A DNA stretch of 64,000 bases, from positions 601,976 to 665,975 of the forward strand of contig NZ_KK069988.1 of assembly GCF_000576425.1 (NCBI RefSeq). The letters run 5' to 3'. The notes under the pieces were generated by a model. It ran no database searches, was not told the origin of the DNA, and saw only the letters and a program-made list of their open reading frames with translations. This DNA comes from Brachybacterium phenoliresistens. GTDB taxonomy: Bacteria; Actinomycetota; Actinomycetes; Actinomycetales; Dermabacteraceae. Position 1 is the stretch's first letter, and every line of letters starts with the position of its first letter. The position numbers and the translations under genes were made by a program. Below are positions 38,169 through 48,856 of this stretch, in pieces.

Positions 38169-39159
38169 GCCGGTGCGCGGGATCGGCTACGACGCCGGCG
38201 TGCTCTACGAGAAGGGCTTCGAGAGCAACCCCGGCTTCACCCCGCGGCGCGCCCGCCGCGACATCCGGGCGATCCATGAGGAGCTCGGCTGCGACGCGGT
38301 GCTGATCATGGCCGGCGACCCCGACCGCCTCGCGGTCGCGGCCCGCCTCGCCGCGGAGGAAGGGCTCGCTGTGTGGCTGCAGCCCCGCCCCTTCGATCAG
38401 CCCCGCCATATGCTCGTGCAGGCCGTGCGCGCGGCGGCCGACACCGCGGAGCAGCTTCGTGCATCGGGCGCCGATGTCGGGCTGGTCGTGGGGTGCGAGC
38501 TCACGCTCTCGACGCCGGGCATGCTCCCGGGCCCGACGTTCTGGACCCGAGGGGCTCTGCTGCCGCTGACGTCTCCGCTGCTGCCGCTCGCGAACCTGCG
38601 GCTGCGGCGACTGCTCGCCGCGCTGGTCGGCGAGGCGCGGGAGCGCTTCGCCGGGCCGGTGTCCTACGGGGCGGGGAGCTGGGAGCGTCCGGACTGGTCG
38701 ATCTTCGATGTCGTCGGCGCCGACCGCTTCCGCGACGCACGCACCCTGTGGCGGTTCGAGGACGACATCCGCGCGCTCGTCGATCAGGCCCACGCGCAGA
38801 GCAAGCCCTGCTGCATCTTCGAGTTCGGCTCCTGCACCTATCGCGGTGCGGCCGCGAGAGCCTCCACCGCGGCGGGAGTGCTCCGCGGGCGCACCGAGCT
38901 GTCGGTGCCGAAGGACCTCGTGCGCGACGAGCCGGAGCAGGCCGAGCACCTCCTCGAGCTCCTCGACGTGTTCGACCGTGCAGGGGTGGACGGCACGTTC
39001 GTCTGGGGATTCAGCGAACCCGCCCTGACAACCTCCGACGAGCCCGGCCGGGACCTCGACCTCGCCAGCTACGGAATCGTCACCGCCCACGCCGACGGCA
39101 CCTGGACTCCCAAGCTCTCCTTTCACGCCCTCGCACACAGGTATCGGGGAACACCATGA
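38161..39159 (+). CDS. Uncharacterised TIM-barrel (glycoside hydrolase-like) protein
   Basis: 332 residues, cytoplasmic, no signal. The alternating pattern looks like a beta/alpha barrel: RGIGYDAG, LGCDAVLIMAGDP, LAVWLQPRPFD, VGLVVGCELTL, FAGPVSYGAGSWERPDWSIFDVVG, CCIFEFGSC and GTFVWGFSEP. Glutamates at strand ends (E113, E221) sit where clan-A glycosidases keep acid/base and nucleophile, but no known GH family signature is matched. As I recall, streptomycete relatives are listed under 'abortive infection protein', a label that may come from the CPBP neighbour and not from tested phage defence. Overlaps TetR (8 bases) and CPBP (4 bases). Confidence 0.65.
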   Translation: MAEPVRGIGYDAGVLYEKGFESNPGFTPRRARRDIRAIHEELGCDAVLIMAGDPDRLAVAARLAAEEGLAVWLQPRPFDQPRHMLVQAVRAAADTAEQLRASGADVGLVVGCELTLSTPGMLPGPTFWTRGALLPLTSPLLPLANLRLRRLLAALVGEARERFAGPVSYGAGSWERPDWSIFDVVGADRFRDARTLWRFEDDIRALVDQAHAQSKPCCIFEFGSCTYRGAAARASTAAGVLRGRTELSVPKDLVRDEPEQAEHLLELLDVFDRAGVDGTFVWGFSEPALTTSDEPGRDLDLASYGIVTAHADGTWTPKLSFHALAHRYRGTP

Positions 39160-39989
39160 CGACAGCACCGGACCCGCGCTCCCGCCGGCTCGCCGCCGCC
39201 GCCTGGCGGATCGCGCTGGCCCTCCTTCCGCTCGGCGCGGGGCTGTTCCTCGTGGCGGGCATGTTCCCCCCGTCCGAGGATCCCTCCGCCCCCGGGACGC
39301 TGGGCGCGCGGATCGCGGCGGGCATCGTGATCAGCGCCGCCTCTCTGGCCGTGATCGCACTTCTGGTCCGGGTCGCCGACCGCCGCCGGATGAGCGAGGC
39401 GGGGCTCACGAGCGTGCGCACGGGATGGCGGCTGGCCCTGTGGGGCGCGTTCATCTGGACCGTCCCGTCCGCAGCGACCTTCGGGGTGCTCGCCCTCCTC
39501 GGCAGCCCGCTGACGGCGACCCTCACCGGGCCGGAGCTCGCCCGCACCGTCCTGCTGCTGCTGATGGCCGTGCTCCTGTCCGAGGCGATTCCCGAGGAGG
39601 CGGTCTTCCGCGGGTACGTGACCACGGTGCTCGGGACCCTCACCCGCGGATGGGGCGTCATCGTCGTCCAGGCGCTGCTGTTCACCCTCCTCGCCGCGAT
39701 CCTGCGGCAGAACGCCGATCCGGCCGATCTCTCGCTCTTCCTCTCGATGGGCATCGGCTTCGGCTACCTCCGGATGGTCACCGGCTCGGTATGGATGCCC
39801 ATCGGGTTCCACACCGCCTTCCAGACCGGCTCGCAGCTGGTCCTCTCCCAGGACGCGGTCGGCTTCGCCGGCGGCACCGGCGCGGCGATGCTCGCACTGG
39901 GCGTCATCCCGTTCTCGGTCGCCGCGATCCTCGTCAGCAGCACCGGCATCCCCCGCATCGTCCACCCCGGCCCCGACCGCAGCAGCTGA
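39156..39989 (+). CDS. CPBP family intramembrane glutamic protease
   Basis: Abi/CPBP (CAAX protease-like) membrane protein, 277 residues, about eight helices. The diagnostic motifs are present: IPEEAVFRGY with E147/E148, FxxL-type LLFTLLAAIL, and GFHTAFQ with the catalytic histidine. Substrates of such bacterial enzymes are mostly unknown; some process bacteriocins or confer self-immunity. The ATG overlaps the barrel gene stop by four bases, so the three genes form one operon under TetR control. Confidence 0.88.
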   Translation: MTTAPDPRSRRLAAAAWRIALALLPLGAGLFLVAGMFPPSEDPSAPGTLGARIAAGIVISAASLAVIALLVRVADRRRMSEAGLTSVRTGWRLALWGAFIWTVPSAATFGVLALLGSPLTATLTGPELARTVLLLLMAVLLSEAIPEEAVFRGYVTTVLGTLTRGWGVIVVQALLFTLLAAILRQNADPADLSLFLSMGIGFGYLRMVTGSVWMPIGFHTAFQTGSQLVLSQDAVGFAGGTGAAMLALGVIPFSVAAILVSSTGIPRIVHPGPDRSS

Positions 39990-40026
39990 CGGCATACCGG
40001 GGGCGGACGCCGGCGCCTCGCCCCTC

Positions 40027-40060
40027 GATCCGCGGGAGTCCGAGATCCGCGGGAGTCCGA
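40027..40060. repeat. Tandem 17-bp duplication
   Basis: GATCCGCGGGAGTCCGA occurs twice head to tail (40027-40043, 40044-40060), 38 bases after the CPBP stop. No role apparent. Confidence 0.75.
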
Positions 40061-40104
40061 GAGGGATCGCGCGCGCAGGGATGTCCGACCCCGGAGACGA
40101 CGAA

Positions 40105-40133
40105 CTGCCGCCTCCCGGGACGGGAGACGGCAG
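40105..40133. terminator. Hairpin between CPBP gene and tRNA array
   Basis: Stem of 11 pairs with one C-A mismatch (40105-40116 with 40122-40133). It can end the TetR operon on + and the tRNA array on -. A second 7-bp palindrome follows at 40154-40168. Confidence 0.6.
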
Positions 40134-40184
40134 CACACGCGGGTCGGACGGGACATGCCGACGGCATGACCTGCACCATCGTGG

Positions 40185-40256
40185 TGGGCGATACTGGGAT
40201 CGAACCAGTGACCTCTTCCGTGTCAGGGAAGCGCGCTACCGCTGCGCCAATCGCCC
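40185..40256 (-). tRNA. tRNA-Val (GAC)
   Basis: 72-base cloverleaf: acceptor GGGCGAT/ATCGCCC, anticodon loop CTGACAC with GAC, T arm ACTGG-TTCGATC-CCAGT, discriminator A. CCA is encoded next to it (40182-40184). Identical in sequence to the plus-strand copy at 41181. Confidence 0.95.
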
Positions 40257-40272
40257 GTGCGGGACGGGGTGG

Positions 40273-40343
40273 AGGTGGGTACGGGATTCGAACCCGTGTA
40301 CACGGCTTTGCAGGCCGTTGCCTCGCCTCTCGGCCAACCCACC
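40273..40343 (-). tRNA. tRNA-Cys (GCA)
   Basis: 71-base cloverleaf: acceptor GGTGGGT/ACCCACC, anticodon loop CTGCAAA with GCA, T arm ACGGG-TTCGAAT-CCCGT, discriminator U, CCA encoded. It lies 13 bases before tRNA-Val on the same strand once CCA is included, so they share a transcript. Confidence 0.95.
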
Positions 40344-40385
40344 AGGGGCGACGCCTCCCTGGATCCCCACGGAGGCGCCATCAGA

Positions 40386-40418
40386 AACGGCGCTCCCGGA
40401 CTGACCGGGGGCGCCGTT
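40386..40418 (-). terminator. Hairpin between tRNA-Gly and tRNA-Cys
   Basis: Strong stem (40386-40393 with 40411-40418, plus an inner CCCGG/CCGGG). On the minus strand TTTCTG follows. It may separate tRNA-Gly from the two downstream tRNAs or act in processing. Confidence 0.65.
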
Positions 40419-40424
40419 CGCTGG

Positions 40425-40497
40425 AGCGGACGACGGGACTCGAACCCGCGACCCTCACCTTGGCAAGGTGATGCTCTACCAACTGAGCCACGTCCGC
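40425..40497 (-). tRNA. tRNA-Gly (GCC)
   Basis: 73-base cloverleaf: acceptor GCGGACG/CGTCCGC, anticodon loop TTGCCAA with GCC, T arm with TTCGAGT, discriminator U, CCA encoded. Identical to the plus-strand copy at 41056. First gene of the minus array. Confidence 0.95.
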
Positions 40498-40522
40498 GTA
40501 TCGGCTGGGCCGACGAGGAGAG

Positions 40523-40551
40523 ACTCTACGCGGCGCCGGGGCCGCTCGCAA
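40523..40551 (-). promoter_or_regulatory. Promoter of the minus-strand tRNA array
   Basis: TTGCGA (40546-40551), 17 bases, TAGAGT (40523-40528), reading on minus. The predicted start is about 20 bases before tRNA-Gly. Confidence 0.6.
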
Positions 40552-40898
40552 ACCGAGGTGCGGCGCTCGTGGGGCAGGTCACCTCCGGGTTCGGCGAGGA
40601 GGCCGCCCGGCCGATTCCCCACCGAACGGACGCCTCCGCACCGACGCCCCGGGCCGGCGGCCGAGCTCCCCGGCCGACGCCGGAGGGCACGGGTCGGCGT
40701 CCGAGCACCCCGCGCCGGCGACCGGGGCACGGCCCGGCGCGCGCGGGGGCGAGGGATGGCGATCCTCCCCTGCGCGCCGTGCGCACCTGCCTCCTCTGCG
40801 CGCCGTGCGCATCTACCCCATCGCGGCGCCGACAGCGCTGCGTGGCACGGGTGTTCCACCCCACAGCCCCACGGTTCGAATCGGCCGCGGACCTCGTG

Positions 40899-40904
40899 TA
40901 AAGT
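40899..40904 (+). promoter_or_regulatory. -10 box for the plus-strand tRNA array
   Basis: TAAAGT, with TTCGAA 18 bases upstream as a weak -35 (40875-40880). The predicted start is about 48 bases before tRNA-Val (CAC). Confidence 0.5.
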
Positions 40905-40958
40905 ACTTCGAGTCGCCAGGACGGCGGCACCGGAGCGGAGAGCTAGTCTCGACGCCCT

Positions 40959-41030
40959 GGGCGATTGGCGTAGTGGTAGCGCGCTTCCTTCACACGGAAG
41001 AGGTCACTGGTTCGATCCCAGTATCGCCCA
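40959..41030 (+). tRNA. tRNA-Val (CAC)
   Basis: 72-base cloverleaf with anticodon loop TTCACAC (CAC). It differs from the GAC tRNA-Val only in the D loop and the anticodon loop, so the two come from a recent duplication. CCA is not encoded (A then CGG). Confidence 0.95.
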
Positions 41031-41055
41031 CGGCGAGATCCTTGGATCTCGCACT

Positions 41056-41128
41056 GCGGACGTGGCTCAGTTGGTAGAGCATCACCTTGCCAAGGTGAGG
41101 GTCGCGGGTTCGAGTCCCGTCGTCCGCT
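41056..41128 (+). tRNA. tRNA-Gly (GCC)
   Basis: 73 bases, same sequence as the minus-strand copy at 40425-40497. CCA is not encoded here. A GAGATCC-TT-GGATCTC hairpin (41035-41050) lies between it and the preceding tRNA. Confidence 0.95.
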
Positions 41129-41133
41129 CCCGT

Positions 41134-41159
41134 CCTCGGGGATCCTCGGATCCCCGAGG
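41134..41159 (+). other. Spacer hairpin between tRNA-Gly and tRNA-Val
   Basis: Perfect 12-bp stem (41134-41145 with 41148-41159), followed by a smaller one at 41161-41176. A role in tRNA precursor processing is likelier than termination because another tRNA follows at once. Confidence 0.6.
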
Positions 41160-41180
41160 GGCATCCTGCGGGATGCGCAC

Positions 41181-41252
41181 GGGCGATTGGCGCAGCGGTA
41201 GCGCGCTTCCCTGACACGGAAGAGGTCACTGGTTCGATCCCAGTATCGCCCA
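41181..41252 (+). tRNA. tRNA-Val (GAC)
   Basis: 72 bases, identical to the minus-strand copy at 40185-40256. CCA not encoded. Last gene of the plus array. Confidence 0.95.
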
Positions 41253-41259
41253 CTCTCTG

Positions 41260-41285
41260 AGAGCCCCGGCCCCGGCCGGGGCTCT
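41260..41285 (+). terminator. Terminator of the plus-strand tRNA array
   Basis: 11-bp perfect stem (41260-41270 with 41275-41285) and a 4-base loop, 7 bases after tRNA-Val; TCTCGTCG follows. Confidence 0.8.
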
Positions 41286-41421
41286 TCTCGTCGCGGCGCC
41301 GCCCCGGGCCCGCCCCGGTCCCATGCCTCTGCGGGACCGACGTCCGCGATGCGCCGCCGAGCACGTGATGCACGCGGGCCGCGCCGCCGGTCGCCGACCT
41401 CCGGCGTTCTGCGCGGCGCGC

Positions 41422-41435
41422 AGCGGCATGCCGCT
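41422..41435 (+). promoter_or_regulatory. Perfect palindrome at the treX promoter
   Basis: AGCGGCATGCCGCT, 7-bp arms without spacer. Its last base is the first base of the -10 box, so a bound protein would compete with RNA polymerase. Candidate operator of the trehalose operon. Confidence 0.5.
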
Positions 41436-41440
41436 ACCCT
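41435..41440 (+). promoter_or_regulatory. -10 box for leaderless treX
   Basis: TACCCT, 6 bases before the ATG at 41447; no ribosome site precedes the start. Confidence 0.45.
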
Positions 41441-41446
41441 GAGCCC

Positions 41447-44143
<2,697 letters not shown>

Positions 44144-44200
44144 GCCCTGCGCCCGCGGCGGACCGCGCGCGGGCGCCTCCCCACCGTGCGAAGGAGACCC

Positions 44201-46780
44201 ATGTCCGCGATCGAGGAATCCGCCCGGATCGTGCCCACGAGCACGTACCGCCTGCAGCTGCACGCGGGGTTCACCGCGGACGATGCCGCGGCGCAGGTCC
44301 CCTACCTCGCCGAGCTCGGCGTGGGGCACCTGTTCGCCTCCCCCGTGCTGCAGGCCTCGCCCGGCTCGACCCACGGCTACGACGTCGTCGACCACAGCCG
44401 GATCAGCACCGAGATCGGCGGCGAGGCGGCGCTGCGGCGGCTGTCCGAGGCGGCGCACGCCCACGGCATGGGCCTGATCGTCGACGTGGTGCCCAACCAC
44501 ATGGCGATCCCCACCCCCATCTGGCACAACCGGGCGCTGTGGGACGTGCTCGAGAAGGGGCCCGCCTCCGAGTATTCCTCGTGGTTCGACGTGGACGCCT
44601 CCGCGGCGGGCTCGATCCTGGTGCCCGTGCTCGGGCGTCCCATCGGCGCCGTCCTCGCCGACGGCGAGATCACCACGGGCACCGCCGAGATCCCGCAGTC
44701 CGACGGCACCCTGCGCACCCAGCACGTGGTGCGCTACTTCGACCACGTGCTGCCGATCGCACAGGGCACCGAGTCCCTCGGCATCGCCGACCTGCTCGAG
44801 CGCCAGTGGTACCGCCTCGCGCACTGGAAGGTCGCCGATGACGAGCTGAACTACCGGCGCTTCTTCGACGTCGACACCCTCGCCGCGGTCCGGGTGGAGG
44901 ACCCCGCGGTCTTCGAGGCCACCCACGCCGTGCTGCTGCGCCTGCAGGCCGAGGGCGTCATCGACGGCTTCCGCATCGACCACCCGGACGGGCTCGCGGA
45001 TCCCCGCGGGTACCTGCGCGACCTCGATGCCGCCTCCGGCGGCGCCTGGACCGTGGTGGAGAAGATCCTCGAGGGCGACGAGCACCTCCCCGGCGACTTC
45101 CCCTGTGCGGGCACCACCGGGTACGACGCGCTGTGGCGGGTGGGCGGACTGTTCCACGACCCGCAGGGGGCGCTCGGCCTGACCCACGTGTGGCAGCGCT
45201 TCACCGGCGACCTGCGGCCGTTCGAGGAGATCGCCCGGGAGTCGACCGAGCAGATCGTCTCCACCAGCCTGTGGGCGGAGATCGAGCGTCTCACCTCCCT
45301 GGTGCACCGCATCTGCCAGGAGGACATCCGCCTGCGGGACACCACGCGCCGCATGATCCAGAGGGTGCTGGTCGAGCTGCTGGGGGCGATGGACCGCTAC
45401 CGGGCGTACATCGTGCCCGGGGAGCCGGCCCCCGGGGCGCAGCGCGAGGTCATCGAGCACGCCGCGGACCGCGCCCGCGAGCAGCTCGGCGAGGACGAGG
45501 ACGTGCTGGCCGCGCTCGACATCGTCGTGGCCCTGGTGTGCGGGGACGAGGTGGGCAGCGCCGGCAGGACGGCGAGCGCCGACCGCGCCGAGCTGATCGT
45601 CCGCTTCGCCCAGACCTGCGGCCCCGTGCACGCCAAGGCGCTCGAGGACACGGCCTTCTACCGCTACCCCCGGTTCCTGCCGGTCACCGAGGTCGGTGCG
45701 GACCCGGAGCGGATCGGGGTGGAGGTCGACGACCTCCACGAGCACTGCCGCACGATGGTGCGCACCTTCCCGGACACGATGACCACCCTGTCCACCCATG
45801 ACACCAAGCGCAGCGAGGACGTCCGGGCCCGGCTGGCGGTGCTGACCGAGGCCTCCGAGGAGTGGGCCCTGGTGGTCCTCGCCCTCCACCGGGCCACCGC
45901 CGCGGACCGCGGCGACCACGTCGATCCGGCGATCGAGCTGCTGCTGTGGCAGACCCTCGCCGCGACCTGTCCCCTGCCCGGCTCGGGCGCGGAGGAGATG
46001 ACGGCGCCGCGGCTGGAGGAGCACCTGACCAAGGCGATGCGGGAGGCGAAGGTCCGCACCTCCTGGACGGAGCCCGATGCCGAGTACGAGCAGGAGGTCC
46101 TCGCCCTGGGCCGCGCGGCCCTGGAGTCCGAGGAGGTGGCAGGGATCCTGGCGGACTGGACCCGCCGGACCGCCGCCGCGCAGCGCGCCGCGATCCTGGG
46201 CCAGAAGCTGGTGCAGCTGACCATGCCGGGCGTGCCGGACGTCTACCAGGGCAGCGAGGGCGTCACGCTGACGCTGGTGGATCCCGATAACCGCCGCCCG
46301 GTGGACCATGCCGCGCATGCGCGGACGCTCGCGCACCTGTCCTCGGGAGCCCATCCCGACGGGGTCGGGCAGGAGAAGCTGTGGCTGACCCATCGGGCGC
46401 TGCGGCTGCGCCGCGAGCGGCCGGACCTGTTCCGGGGCCGCTCGGCCGCCTATCGCCCGGTGCCCACCACCACCGGGCAGGCGATCGCCTTCGGGCGCGC
46501 CGTCGACGAGCGCGAGGTCGAGGTCGTCACCGTCGCGACCCGCCTGCCGCAGGGCCTGGCGCGCCGCGGCGGCTGGGGAGAGGCCAGCATCGTGCTGCCC
46601 GAGGGGCCGTGGCGCGAGGACCTCACCGGGCGGGTCCTGGACGGCGGCGAGGTCCCCCTCGCCCGCCTCCTCGACAGCCTCCCCGTCGCCCTGCTGGTGC
46701 GCGAGGGGCCCGGGAGCACGGCGACGGCGCCCGGCGGCGGAGCATCGGCCGCCGCGCAGGATCCCGAGGGACCGGCATGA
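44201..46780 (+). CDS. treY: Maltooligosyltrehalose synthase
   Basis: GH13 enzyme that turns the reducing-end alpha-1,4 bond of a maltooligosaccharide into the alpha,alpha-1,1 bond of trehalose, 859 residues. It opens with VPTSTYRLQLHAGFTADDAAAQVPYLAELGVGHLFASP, typical of TreY. GLIVDVVPNHMA and the nucleophile D260 in GFRIDHPDGLADPRGYL follow, with E287 in VVEKILEGDEHLP. LSTHDTKRSEDVRARL and GVPDVYQGSE complete the signature. ATG 44201 has AAGGAG 5 bases upstream; an in-frame GTG at 44186 is less likely. It overlaps treZ by four bases. Confidence 0.96.
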   Translation: MSAIEESARIVPTSTYRLQLHAGFTADDAAAQVPYLAELGVGHLFASPVLQASPGSTHGYDVVDHSRISTEIGGEAALRRLSEAAHAHGMGLIVDVVPNHMAIPTPIWHNRALWDVLEKGPASEYSSWFDVDASAAGSILVPVLGRPIGAVLADGEITTGTAEIPQSDGTLRTQHVVRYFDHVLPIAQGTESLGIADLLERQWYRLAHWKVADDELNYRRFFDVDTLAAVRVEDPAVFEATHAVLLRLQAEGVIDGFRIDHPDGLADPRGYLRDLDAASGGAWTVVEKILEGDEHLPGDFPCAGTTGYDALWRVGGLFHDPQGALGLTHVWQRFTGDLRPFEEIARESTEQIVSTSLWAEIERLTSLVHRICQEDIRLRDTTRRMIQRVLVELLGAMDRYRAYIVPGEPAPGAQREVIEHAADRAREQLGEDEDVLAALDIVVALVCGDEVGSAGRTASADRAELIVRFAQTCGPVHAKALEDTAFYRYPRFLPVTEVGADPERIGVEVDDLHEHCRTMVRTFPDTMTTLSTHDTKRSEDVRARLAVLTEASEEWALVVLALHRATAADRGDHVDPAIELLLWQTLAATCPLPGSGAEEMTAPRLEEHLTKAMREAKVRTSWTEPDAEYEQEVLALGRAALESEEVAGILADWTRRTAAAQRAAILGQKLVQLTMPGVPDVYQGSEGVTLTLVDPDNRRPVDHAAHARTLAHLSSGAHPDGVGQEKLWLTHRALRLRRERPDLFRGRSAAYRPVPTTTGQAIAFGRAVDEREVEVVTVATRLPQGLARRGGWGEASIVLPEGPWREDLTGRVLDGGEVPLARLLDSLPVALLVREGPGSTATAPGGGASAAAQDPEGPA

Positions 46781-48699
46781 GCCGGGGCACCGGCGCGGGC
46801 CGTCCGCAGAGCGCGGCGCCGGCGCCGCGGAGGTACGACCGCTGCGCGGTGTGGGCTCCGGCGGCGAGCGCCGTCGACGTGCGCCTGGACGGGCAGGTCC
46901 ACGCGCTCGAGCCGGGGGACGACGGCTGGTGGGCGCTGCCCGGCGTGACCCTGCGCCCCGGCTCGCGCTGCTCCTTCCGCCTGCACGGGACGGCGCAGGA
47001 CGACCCGGCGGAGGAGACGTGGCTGCCCGATCCCCGCTCCCTGCTGCAGGAGCGCGGCGTGCACGAGGAGAGCACCGTGGTGGACCCGGCCCTGCTGGAG
47101 CGCGAGGAGGGCTGGGGCGGCATCGACCTGCGCGGGGCGGTGATCTACGAGATGCACGTCGGCACCTTCACCGCCGGCCCCGAGGGGCGCGGCGGGACGT
47201 TCGACTCCGCGATCGAGCGGCTGGACGAGCTCGTGGACCTCGGGGTGCAGGCGCTGGAGATCATGCCGGTCGCGAGCTTCCCGGGCCGCCGCGGATGGGG
47301 CTACGACGGGGTCGGGCTGTACGCGGTCCACGAGGCGTACGGCGGGCCCGCGGCCATGGCGCGGTTCGTCGCCGCGGCGCACCGCCGCGGCCTCGGCGTG
47401 ATCCTGGACGTGGTGCACAATCACCTCGGTCCGGCCGGCAACTACCTCTCCCGCTTCGGCCCGTACTTCACCGATGCCCATCACACCCCGTGGGGCTGGG
47501 CCGTGAACCTCGACGGCCCCGGCAGCGATCAGGTCCGCGCCTTCCTGCTGGGCAGCGTGCGGCAGTGGCTGGTGGACATGCAGCTGGACGGCCTGCGGCT
47601 GGATGCCGTGCACGAGCTGCACGACGACTCCCCCCGGCACCTGCTCGCGGAGCTCTCCGAGGCGGTCGCGGCGCTGTCGGAGGAGACGGGCCGCCCGCTG
47701 GCGCTGATCGCCGAGTCCGATCGCAACGACCCGCGCACCGTCACCCCGGCCGCCGCCGGCGGGCTCGGCATGGACATGCAGTGGGCCGATGACATCCACC
47801 ACGGGGTGCATGCCTGGGCCACCGGCGAGCGCCAGGGCTACTACGCCGACTTCGGGTCCGGCGAGGTCCTGCGCCGGGTGCTGACGCGGGCCTTCGAGCA
47901 CGCCGGGACGTACTCGAGCTTCCGCGAGCAGGTGTGGGGCGCTCCCGTGGACCCGGCCTCGCCCCACTACGACGCGCACTCCTTCGTGGCGTTCCTGCAG
48001 GATCACGACCAGGTGGGGAACCGCGCGGCCGGCGACCGGATCCACGCCTCCCTCTCCCCCGCCGAGCATGCCGCGGCGATCGCCCCGATCCTGCTGGGGC
48101 CGTTCACGCCGATGCTGTTCCAGGGAGAGGAGTGGGCCGCCTCGACCCCGTTCGCCTACTTCACCGACCACGAGCCCGAGCTGGGGCGCCTGGTCACGCA
48201 GGGGCGCACCGAGGAGTTCGGCCGGATGGGGTGGGCCGAGGACGTCCCGGATCCGCAGGCCCTCTCGACGTTCACCGGGTCGATCCTGCGCTGGGACGAG
48301 GCGGGCACCGGGGAGCATGCCCGGATCCGCGACTGGTACCGCACGCTGATCGCCCTGCGCCGCTCCGAGCCGATCCTGCAGGTCGCGGACCTGCGCCGTA
48401 GCCGCTGCGAGGTGCTGGGCGAGGACACCGTGCTGCTGCGTCGCGGCGGCGGGCGCCGGCCGGTCTCCGAGGAGGGCGCCCGAGCGGGCGCGGGCGCCGC
48501 GTCGGAGGCGGCGATGATCGAGGTGCTCGTGCATCGCGGCGCGGGACGGGCCGAGCTGCCCGCCTCCTCCGCCGCGCGGGCGCGCCTGCTCGCCTCCTCC
48601 GCGGCGGTCCTGTCCGGTCGCGCGGCCGATGACGCTCCCCTGCATCTGGAGGGGCCCGGCGCGCTCGTCGTGCGTCTGACCCCGCCCGCCCGCGGCTGA
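46777..48699 (+). CDS. treZ: Maltooligosyltrehalose trehalohydrolase
   Basis: GH13 enzyme that cuts trehalose from the end made by TreY, 640 residues. N-terminal beta domain (about 15-105, FAVWAPAA-like CAVWAPAASAV), then AVIYEMHVGTFT, GYDGVGLYAVHEAYGGP, VILDVVHNHLGPAGNYL, nucleophile D276 in DGLRLDAVHEL, acid/base E313 in LIAESDRND, and FLQDHDQVGNRA. The ATG overlaps the treY stop by four bases. The last 100 residues hold an Ala/Arg-rich stretch (ARAGAGAASEAA) and are poorly conserved. End of the trehalose operon. Confidence 0.96.
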   Translation: MSRGTGAGRPQSAAPAPRRYDRCAVWAPAASAVDVRLDGQVHALEPGDDGWWALPGVTLRPGSRCSFRLHGTAQDDPAEETWLPDPRSLLQERGVHEESTVVDPALLEREEGWGGIDLRGAVIYEMHVGTFTAGPEGRGGTFDSAIERLDELVDLGVQALEIMPVASFPGRRGWGYDGVGLYAVHEAYGGPAAMARFVAAAHRRGLGVILDVVHNHLGPAGNYLSRFGPYFTDAHHTPWGWAVNLDGPGSDQVRAFLLGSVRQWLVDMQLDGLRLDAVHELHDDSPRHLLAELSEAVAALSEETGRPLALIAESDRNDPRTVTPAAAGGLGMDMQWADDIHHGVHAWATGERQGYYADFGSGEVLRRVLTRAFEHAGTYSSFREQVWGAPVDPASPHYDAHSFVAFLQDHDQVGNRAAGDRIHASLSPAEHAAAIAPILLGPFTPMLFQGEEWAASTPFAYFTDHEPELGRLVTQGRTEEFGRMGWAEDVPDPQALSTFTGSILRWDEAGTGEHARIRDWYRTLIALRRSEPILQVADLRRSRCEVLGEDTVLLRRGGGRRPVSEEGARAGAGAASEAAMIEVLVHRGAGRAELPASSAARARLLASSAAVLSGRAADDAPLHLEGPGALVVRLTPPARG

Positions 48700-48798
48700 G
48701 ACGCCCGGCCGGTGGCCGCTCCCGGCGGCCGCCGGTCCCTCGGCCCGCGGAGCCGTCCCGCGCGGCCGGCCCGCCCGGCGACGTGCCTGATGGCGCCG

Positions 48799-48804
48799 TA
48801 GACT
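48799..48804 (+). promoter_or_regulatory. -10 box upstream of the dehydrogenase gene
   Basis: TAGACT. The predicted transcription start falls at 48811-48812, right at an in-frame GTG (48812), 45 bases before the start I chose. Confidence 0.5.
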
Positions 48805-48856
48805 GGCGGTCGTGCTCCGCAGCGGCGGCAGCATGCCCGATCCCGGAGGAGTCCCC

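Larger units (their letters stand above)
40498..40958. other. Divergent control region between two tRNA arrays
   Basis: About 460 bases with no supportable protein gene. Promoter-like boxes for each array sit near its ends (40523-40551 on minus, 40899-40904 on plus). The middle is GC-rich and repetitive (CCGGCGA/GCCGGC words) and shows nothing else I can name. Confidence 0.5.

Noticed and set aside
38161..39159. Calling the barrel gene a proven phage abortive-infection gene
   Set aside because: The name seems to rest on annotation transfer; the sequence shows only a barrel-like pattern and a CPBP neighbour.
39990..40960. tRNA-linked integration (attachment) site or genomic island boundary
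   Set aside because: No integrase, no partial tRNA copy with flanking direct repeat, and composition does not change.
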